Source: Hallella mizrahii | Lineage (GTDB): Bacteria; Bacteroidota; Bacteroidia; Bacteroidales; Bacteroidaceae | Length of the DNA: 46,508 nucleotides | Reading direction: 5' to 3' | NCBI RefSeq assembly: GCF_009695775.1 | Contig: NZ_VUNG01000031.1 | Location: 1-46,508 of the forward strand | Shown: one piece after another, positions 42,057-46,508 of the stretch | How positions within the stretch are numbered: the stretch's first letter is position 1 | Layout: the number at the start of each line of letters is the position of its first letter | The notes under the pieces: model-generated | Seen by the model: only the letters and a program-made list of their open reading frames with translations | What the model was told of the DNA's origin: nothing | The model's database searches: none | Position numbers and translations under genes: made by a program

Positions 42057-42434
42057 ATGAAACAAATTTCAACCAACAACGCTCCGGCAGCCATTGGCCC
42101 ATACAGCCAGGCCATCCAAGCCGGCAACTTCGTTTTCGTCAGTGGACAACTTCCCGTGGACCCAGCTACAGGCGAGTTCGCTCAGGGAGGCATCAAAGAG
42201 CTCACCCGACAAAGTCTGACAAACATCCAGCACATCCTGAAGGAAGCCGGACTGACCATGGCCGATGTGGTGAAGACAACGGTCTTCCTGGCAGACATGG
42301 CAGACTTCGCCGACATGAACAGCGTCTATGCTGAGTTCTTCCAGGCTCCCTACCCTGCCCGCTCGGCTGTTGCCATCAAGACGTTGCCCAAGAACGCCCG
42401 CGTGGAGATCGAGTGCATCGCAGCAAAAGCGTAA
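42057..42434 (+). CDS. ridA: RidA-family reactive-intermediate deaminase
   Basis: Hydrolyses reactive enamine/imine intermediates released by PLP enzymes. The 125-residue protein begins MKQISTNNAPAAIGPYSQA, contains VFVSGQLPVDPATGEF, and ends with PARSAVAIKTLPKNARVEIECIA, where the family's substrate-binding Arg and Glu lie. Full family length. Monocistronic by appearance; a terminator-like hairpin follows. Confidence 0.95.
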   Translation: MKQISTNNAPAAIGPYSQAIQAGNFVFVSGQLPVDPATGEFAQGGIKELTRQSLTNIQHILKEAGLTMADVVKTTVFLADMADFADMNSVYAEFFQAPYPARSAVAIKTLPKNARVEIECIAAKA

Positions 42435-42437
42435 GCC

Positions 42438-42466
42438 AAGCGGTGGCGCTTGTCATCCGCTTTTTC
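42438..42466 (+). terminator. Terminator-like hairpin after ridA
   Basis: AAGCGGTG pairs with CA(T)CCGCTT with a one-base bulge, followed by TTTTT. Confidence 0.6.
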
Positions 42467-42470
42467 CTTT

Positions 42471-42560
42471 TTATCAAGAATTAGAGAATCGGAGAACTTG
42501 AGAATTAGACTATTATCTTCAAACGATAATTGTATTCTCCCATTCTCAAATTCTTGATAA
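42471..42560. repeat. 90-bp imperfect palindrome between convergent genes
   Basis: TTATCAAGAATT at 42471-42482 pairs with AATTCTTGATAA at 42549-42560, and the arms continue inward (AGAGAATCGGAGAA with ATTCTCCCATTCTC, a few mismatches). The centre has ATTATC-TTCAAAC-GATAAT. It may act as a terminator for either strand. Confidence 0.8.
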
Positions 42561-42608
42561 CCCTTTTGTCGAAGAACAACATCTACCGTTTAGCCCACAC
42601 CCTGATAG

Positions 42609-43523
42609 CTAAAACGTCACATAGGGTTCCAGTCGCTTGATTTCTTCGGGTGGAAAATCCTTGCTAAGTCTCAGATCATTCAGACTGTGGATAGGGCCGC
42701 GCAACCGGCGGTAGTCCACGATGGCCTTAGCCTGATAATAGTTGATATAGGGATGGCGTTTCAGTTCTGCCAAAGTCAGTGTATTCACGTTCATCTTGTG
42801 CACATTGCCTAAGGTTATCTTCAGATAGGGGATAGCCGACTGAGGAAATTCAGCGTCGATCTCCATCAGTTGCTTTTGAGAGACAAAGCCGCCCAAGCGG
42901 TCACGATAGTTGATGATGCGTCGAGCCCAATACGGGCCGATACCCGGCACACGTCTCAGCATATTGGTGTCGGCGAGATTCAGATTCACATGCTCCGTCG
43001 CGCTGAGCTTGTGAGGATAGTCATAGTGTCGAGAGGTGTCGCTTTCTGTGCGCGTTGCCTTCGTTGTTCCGTTACTGTATCCGCTTCTTCCATATCCGTA
43101 ATAGTCTGCCGCCGGCTGATAGTCACTGCCGATACGGATATAGGGTGCCAATTCCTCATATTGTTTTTTTGTCAGTCCGTAGAGCCGTGCAAAGTCTTCC
43201 TTTCGGCTGAAGACACCACCTGCCGCCCGGTATTTATAGATGCTGCGCACCTGCCAGGGTTGCAGTCCCAGCCTGAGCAACTGGGTGCTGTCGGCAGTGT
43301 TCGGGTCGAAGGCAAAGCGGGCGTGACGAGCCATAGGTTGGGCATAGGACACGTTGCCTTTTCGATTTTCTGTCGCCACGGCCGTAGAGTCCGCGACGAC
43401 TGTCGTGTCCCCACCGTTGCCGCCCACACAAAACATCAAGGCGATGCCCGCCAAGGCCAGTGTCAACAGGAAGATCATCACCAACCTGTCGCTATGCTTA
43501 TAGAGATAGGACTTGCTCTTCAT
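42609..43523 (-). CDS. Helix-hairpin-helix (ComEA-like) membrane-anchored protein
   Basis: A 304-residue protein with one membrane segment near the N-terminus (LVMIFLLTLALAGIALMFCVGG) and repeated helix-hairpin-helix DNA-binding motifs: LGLQPWQVRSIYKYRAAGGVF, RRVPGIGPYWARRIINYRDRLGGF, and YINYYQAKAIVDYRRLRGPIHS, ending RLEPYVTF. A linker of Gly/Tyr/Thr-rich sequence (SDYQPAADYYGYGRSG) sits between. It could bind DNA outside the membrane, as ComEA does in uptake; this is inference. ComF lies nearby. Confidence 0.85.
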   Translation of the reverse strand: MKSKSYLYKHSDRLVMIFLLTLALAGIALMFCVGGNGGDTTVVADSTAVATENRKGNVSYAQPMARHARFAFDPNTADSTQLLRLGLQPWQVRSIYKYRAAGGVFSRKEDFARLYGLTKKQYEELAPYIRIGSDYQPAADYYGYGRSGYSNGTTKATRTESDTSRHYDYPHKLSATEHVNLNLADTNMLRRVPGIGPYWARRIINYRDRLGGFVSQKQLMEIDAEFPQSAIPYLKITLGNVHKMNVNTLTLAELKRHPYINYYQAKAIVDYRRLRGPIHSLNDLRLSKDFPPEEIKRLEPYVTF

Positions 43524-43697
43524 TGTACTTCCGTTTACTGGTTACCCGCAACACAGTCTCTCCATGCTGCTTGCTGCTTGCAAATATACGGTTTTATCTC
43601 TTACCTTGTCATTCATAAAGGCAAAAAGATGGAAAGAAAATCAATATCACCAGCAATACTTATTGGTTTTGACAGTTCATGCCCTCGTTTTGTCTTA

Positions 43698-43753
43698 TTT
43701 CGTCCCTTGCAGCACTATCGGCAACTCACGTTCTTGTTTCGTCCCTTGCAGCA
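43698..43753. repeat. Direct repeat TTTCGTCCCTTGCAGCA
   Basis: The 17-bp sequence occurs at 43698-43714 and 43737-43753. It lies in the 370-bp gap between the HHH gene and the P-type ATPase gene, which also holds the G-rich repeats at 43761-43828 and the ATPase promoter. Confidence 0.85.
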
Positions 43754-43760
43754 TTTCACC

Positions 43761-43828
43761 CCCCTCTCCTTGGGAGAGGGGAACGGGGGTGAGGCTTTTG
43801 GGGAGAGGGGGACGGGGGTGAGGCTTCA
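43761..43828. repeat. CCCCTCTCC/GGGAGAGGGG palindrome, copy 5, with duplicated flank
   Basis: CCCCTCTCC-TT-GGGAGAGGGG is followed by ACGGGGGTGAGGCTT and then a second GGGGAGAGGGGGACGGGGGTGAGGCTT-like unit, so the right flank is duplicated (about 43772-43798 and 43800-43826). Confidence 0.75.
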
Positions 43829-43831
43829 CTT

Positions 43832-43846
43832 TGCAACCCGGTTGCA
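43832..43846. promoter_or_regulatory. 15-bp inverted repeat before the P-type ATPase promoter
   Basis: TGCAACCCGGTTGCA lies 12 bp upstream of the TACCTTTG box at 43859-43866, in the -33 region. Its form suits a dimeric repressor, perhaps metal-responsive. No such regulator gene is adjacent in the window. Confidence 0.45.
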
Positions 43847-43858
43847 CGCCAAACTTCT

Positions 43859-43866
43859 TACCTTTG
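43859..43866 (+). promoter_or_regulatory. -7 box TACCTTTG of the P-type ATPase
   Basis: TACCTTTG, 27 bp before the ATG at 43894; no well-spaced -33 TTTG. Confidence 0.6.
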
Positions 43867-43893
43867 CACCCAGAAACAAAAAAGAAGAAAACG

Positions 43894-45777
43894 ATGAACA
43901 AAAAACTGCTGAGAATCATTCTGTCTGCCGTGCTTCTGTTGGCAGCATGGCTCGTGAACCGCAACATAGCGATGCCCGTATGGGGACAACTGTTAGTATA
44001 CCTCGTTCCTTATCTCATCGTAGGCTACGACGTGCTGGGCGAAGCATGGGAAGGCATCCGCGAGGGCGACCCCTTCGACGAGGACTTCCTCATGGCGGTA
44101 GCCACCATCGGAGCCCTGCTCATCGGCTTTCTCCCCGGTGCCGAACCACAGTTTCCCGAGGCTGTCTTCGTGATGCTGTTCTTCCAGGTTGGCGAGCTCT
44201 TTGAGGACTATGCCGAAGACCGCAGCCGCGAGTCGATCACCAAGCTCATGGACATTCGCCCCGACACCGCCAACGTGGAGCGCGGAGGGCAAGTCATCGT
44301 CGTAGCACCCGCTGACGTGAAGGTCGGCGAGACCATCGTGGTGAAGCCCGGCGAGAAGATCCCACTCGACGGCACCGTCGTTGAGGGTAGCTCCAGCCTC
44401 GACACCGTAGCCCTCACCGGCGAGAGCATACCACGCGGCGTGGACGTTGGCGGTGAGGTCATCTCGGGCTGTGTCAACATCTCCGGCGTGCTGCGTATTA
44501 AGACCACGAAGAGTTTCGGCGAGTCCACTGCCTCGAAGATCGTAGACCTCGTAGAGAACGCCAGTGCCAACAAGTCGCGGAGTGAGACGTTCATCACCCG
44601 TTTTGCCCATGTCTACACGCCCATCGTGGTGTTCATGGCACTTGCCTTGGCCTTCATCCCACCATTTTTCTCCCCGAGCTATGCCGACGCCTTCGGCACG
44701 TGGCTCTATCGGGCGCTGACCTTCTTGGTGGTGAGCTGTCCGTGTGCCCTGGTCATCTCGGTGCCTCTGACATTCTTCGGCGGCATCGGCGGTGCGTCGC
44801 GTCGCGGAATTCTCATCAAAGGCGGCAACTACATGGACGTGCTCGCACGCTGCTCCACAGTGGTTTTTGACAAGACCGGCACGCTGACCAAAGGTGTCTT
44901 CGCCGTTGATGCCGTGCATCCCGACCGGATGGATGCCAATGAACTGCTCCATCTCGCCGCCCACGTAGAGCGTTTCTCCACCCACCCCATCGCCGCGGCG
45001 CTGCGCCAAGCCTATCCCGACGAGCACGACAACTGCCGCGTCGAGGACATCGAAGAGGTGGCTGGCTATGGTGTGCAGGCCATGATCAACGGTCACCGCG
45101 TCTGCGTAGGCAATGAGAAGATGATGCACAAGGTAGGTGCAGAAGTGCACAGCTGCGTGAAATGCCAGGGACATGTGGGTACCGTAGTGCATGTTGCCGT
45201 CGACGGAAGCTACGCCGGACATGTCGTCATCTCTGACCAGGTGAAGCCCGACGCCCGTGAGGCGGTGGCGAGCCTGAAGCGCCTCGGCGTCCAGCGCACG
45301 GTGATGCTCACCGGCGATCATGAGCAGGTGGGGATGTTCGTAGCCGACACGCTCGGTCTCGACGAATACCATGCCGGACTGCTGCCTGCCGACAAGGTGG
45401 AACACGTAGAGCGTTTGCTGCGTGAGAAACCAGCGGGGACAAGTCTTGCCTTCGTCGGTGACGGCATCAACGACGCACCGGTCTTGGCACGTGCCGACGT
45501 AGGCATCGCCATGGGAGCCTTGGGCAGTGACGCTGCCATCGAGGCCGCCGACGTGGTGCTCATGGACGACAAACCGTCGAAGATCGCCGTTGCCATCCGC
45601 GTGGCACGCCACACGCTGCGCATCGCCCGCCAAAACGCGGGCTTTGCTATCGGCGTGAAGGTCGCCATCCTCGTCCTCGCAGCCTTCGGCCTGGCAGGCA
45701 TGGGACTCGCCGTCTTCGGTGATGTTGGCGTGATGGTCCTCTGCGTGATCAATGCCACACGGGCACTGAGAGCGTAA
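43894..45777 (+). CDS. P1B-type heavy-metal ATPase (Zn/Cd/Pb type), no N-terminal metal-binding domain
   Basis: Pumps metal ions out of the cytoplasm using ATP. The 627-residue protein has the phosphorylation motif DKTGTLT (Asp326), TGES in the actuator domain, SCPC at 281-284 in the transport helix, FSTHPIAAAL in the nucleotide-binding domain, and GDGINDAP. The late helices (NAGFAIGVKVAILVL with a Lys, and VFGDVGVMVLCVINATRAL with an Asp) fit the Zn/Cd/Pb subgroup. The N-terminus begins directly with membrane helices, so the usual heavy-metal-associated domain is absent. The ATG at 43894 follows a -7 box. Confidence 0.92.
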   Translation: MNKKLLRIILSAVLLLAAWLVNRNIAMPVWGQLLVYLVPYLIVGYDVLGEAWEGIREGDPFDEDFLMAVATIGALLIGFLPGAEPQFPEAVFVMLFFQVGELFEDYAEDRSRESITKLMDIRPDTANVERGGQVIVVAPADVKVGETIVVKPGEKIPLDGTVVEGSSSLDTVALTGESIPRGVDVGGEVISGCVNISGVLRIKTTKSFGESTASKIVDLVENASANKSRSETFITRFAHVYTPIVVFMALALAFIPPFFSPSYADAFGTWLYRALTFLVVSCPCALVISVPLTFFGGIGGASRRGILIKGGNYMDVLARCSTVVFDKTGTLTKGVFAVDAVHPDRMDANELLHLAAHVERFSTHPIAAALRQAYPDEHDNCRVEDIEEVAGYGVQAMINGHRVCVGNEKMMHKVGAEVHSCVKCQGHVGTVVHVAVDGSYAGHVVISDQVKPDAREAVASLKRLGVQRTVMLTGDHEQVGMFVADTLGLDEYHAGLLPADKVEHVERLLREKPAGTSLAFVGDGINDAPVLARADVGIAMGALGSDAAIEAADVVLMDDKPSKIAVAIRVARHTLRIARQNAGFAIGVKVAILVLAAFGLAGMGLAVFGDVGVMVLCVINATRALRA

Positions 45778-45807
45778 CAGAGCAAGGAGTCTTGTTCGTA
45801 TTTTCCT

Positions 45808-46181
45808 TGACAAAAGTCTGTCAGGATTTCCTTTCATTCCAGAGAAGAAAGAAAGGGGATTGAACGACCAAACCACGGCCGGAAATGGCAAAAAGCATGG
45901 CTTTTCTCTCAAAACAGTGGAGGCACAACCTCAAAAACCGTTTTTCTCACTGTCAGAAAGGTGAGATGACACGATGAAAAAGGTACTTTGACGAAAAATT
46001 CTCTAGAGAATTTTTCGTCAAAGTACCTTTCTGACAAGAGCGCAAAATCGTCATTTTTCATACATCGCTGTAAATAAACATATTACAAAAACGCCCGAAA
46101 ATCGCAAAAAATCGACCGAGAGGACTCTTGCTCGCAAAAATCGCATTTTCAGTGCCCGTTTTTTGTCAGTTTATCCAACAA
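45808..46181 (+). repeat. CTCTAGAG palindromic element, copy B
   Basis: Homologous to 9395-9780 and, in reverse, to 267-445. It starts with TGACAAAA, contains TCCAGAGAAG, GGTGAGATGACAC, the central palindrome, and the downstream run CATCGCTGTAAATAAACAT, then GATCGC-like blocks, and ends GTCAGTTTATCCAACA. An outer arm TGTCAGAAAGG (45951-45961) also pairs with CCTTTCTGACA (46026-46036), extending the stem past a left-side bulge. Confidence 0.7.
45979..46030. repeat. 52-bp perfect palindrome of copy B
   Basis: Perfectly self-complementary from 45979 to 46030, centred between 46004 and 46005 in CTCTAGAG. Outer arm AAGGTACTTTGACGAA differs from the arm at 9581-9624 but is fully paired. Confidence 0.95.
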
Positions 46182-46202
46182 ACAAAAAGAGCCCTTCCCT
46201 AA

Positions 46203-46220
46203 CCCTCCCCAAAGGGAGGG
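46203..46220. repeat. CCCTCCCC/GGGAGGG intergenic palindrome, copy 6
   Basis: CCCTCCCC-AAA-GGGAGGG, preceded by CCCTAA as in copy 1. Confidence 0.8.
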
Positions 46221-46397
46221 AATTGCAATACCCTCAACATAGCTATGTCATAAGAGTGTTAGAATTTGGTCTAACGCTCCGCTACGCGGAATCAAGAAGA
46301 TAAACGAATATAGTCTGAATTTTCGATTAATTTGTAGCGATAACGCAAGCTGCAAAGCCAATTATCTATAAATCAGTTTATATTTAACTTATTATGT

Positions 46398-46428
46398 TTT
46401 GTCATTTCATTTATTATTGTTACATTTG
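46398..46428 (+). promoter_or_regulatory. Promoter of the gene at the right edge
   Basis: TTTG at 46398-46401 and TACATTTG at 46421-46428 are 19 bp apart, a near-consensus pair. ATG follows at 46454. Confidence 0.7.
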
Positions 46429-46453
46429 TAGCGGTAATCAAAGATATAGCACA

Positions 46454-46508
46454 ATGGCAAGGCCTATAAGCGATGAGACGGCTCACAAGGTGACGCTTCA
46501 CATCAATA
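46454..46508 (+). CDS. Start of a gene cut by the window edge
   Basis: Only 18 codons are present, reading MARPISDETAHKVTLHIN. The start sits 25 bp after a good TACATTTG box. The residues are too few to assign. A short basic MARP start is seen in some small DNA-binding proteins, but I cannot support that here. Confidence 0.5.
   Translation, partial: MARPISDETAHKVTLHIN

Larger units (their letters stand above)
45778..46453. other. Intergenic region of about 0.68 kb
   Basis: No complete gene. It contains element copy B (45808-46181), a G/C-rich palindrome (46203-46220), and the promoter of the next gene. From 46221 to 46390 I see nothing I can name. Confidence 0.6.

Noticed and set aside
43993..45912. 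639-codon minus-strand frame opposite the P-type ATPase
   Set aside because: It has no recognisable motifs, while the plus strand has DKTGTLT, CPC and GDGINDAP. The opposite frame is long only because of biased codon use.

Overview
The window looks like chromosomal DNA from a Bacteroidales bacterium, most likely Prevotella or a close relative. This rests on repeated Bacteroidetes-type -7 boxes (TAnnTTTG) in front of genes, the near absence of Shine-Dalgarno sites, an IS1380-family relic, and the gene order DUF4290-murA-rimM-dxr-rseP and yicC-gmk-nadD. No rRNA, tRNA or CRISPR array was recognised. The genus is inferred from protein character, not from a search.

Layout. 1-1.54 kb: half of a dispersed palindromic element interrupted by a deleted IS1380-like element. 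1.7-3.9 kb: SDR oxidoreductase, small membrane protein and AraC-type regulator, with paired direct repeats in the SDR promoter. 4.2-5.2 kb: greA (with a hairpin/T-tract leader) and a HIT protein. 5.4-9.35 kb: mannose-1-phosphate guanylyltransferase (minus), pyridoxamine kinase and a YidE/AspT-type transporter. 9.35-10.27 kb: a repeat-rich intergenic region. 10.3-15.4 kb: thioredoxin-like lipoprotein, MarR regulator, then on the minus strand a CyuA/YhaM-type cysteine desulfidase, DsbD and guanine deaminase. 15.5-19.3 kb: a divergent GH43 glycosidase and GH94 cellobiose phosphorylase. 19.4-21.6 kb: an ECF sigma factor, anti-sigma-like and secreted-protein operon joined by ATGA overlaps. 21.7-27.9 kb (minus): tsaB, DUF4290, murA, rimM, dxr, rseP. 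28.1-30.4 kb: yicC, gmk, nadD. 30.4-35.2 kb (minus): an extended RluA-type pseudouridine synthase, thyX, xerD, O-methyltransferase, aroQ. 35.5-38.5 kb: UPF1-like helicase and BASS-family transporter. 38.8-42.4 kb: ribD (minus) divergent from prmC, then recX, comF, ridA. 42.6-45.8 kb: a helix-hairpin-helix protein (minus) and a Zn/Cd-type P1B ATPase. 45.8-46.5 kb: a second full copy of the palindromic element and the first codons of another gene.

Most genes are housekeeping: isoprenoid, peptidoglycan, riboflavin, aromatic, NAD and thymidylate synthesis, tRNA/rRNA modification and translation support. Cellobiose phosphorylase and the GH43 enzyme suggest use of plant-fibre oligosaccharides. DsbD, the thioredoxin lipoprotein and the cysteine desulfidase suggest periplasmic thiol and sulfur handling.

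The most unusual material is non-coding. A roughly 380-bp element is present in three diverged copies; each is built on a palindrome with the invariant core AATTCTCTAGAGAATT, but the outer stems differ while still pairing perfectly. One copy is broken at its central CTAG by the IS relic. Other points of interest are a greA leader resembling an attenuator, probable leaderless starts for the AraC gene, prmC and the helicase gene, a tandem 34-bp repeat in the tsaB leader, and a 9-bp tandem array before recX.
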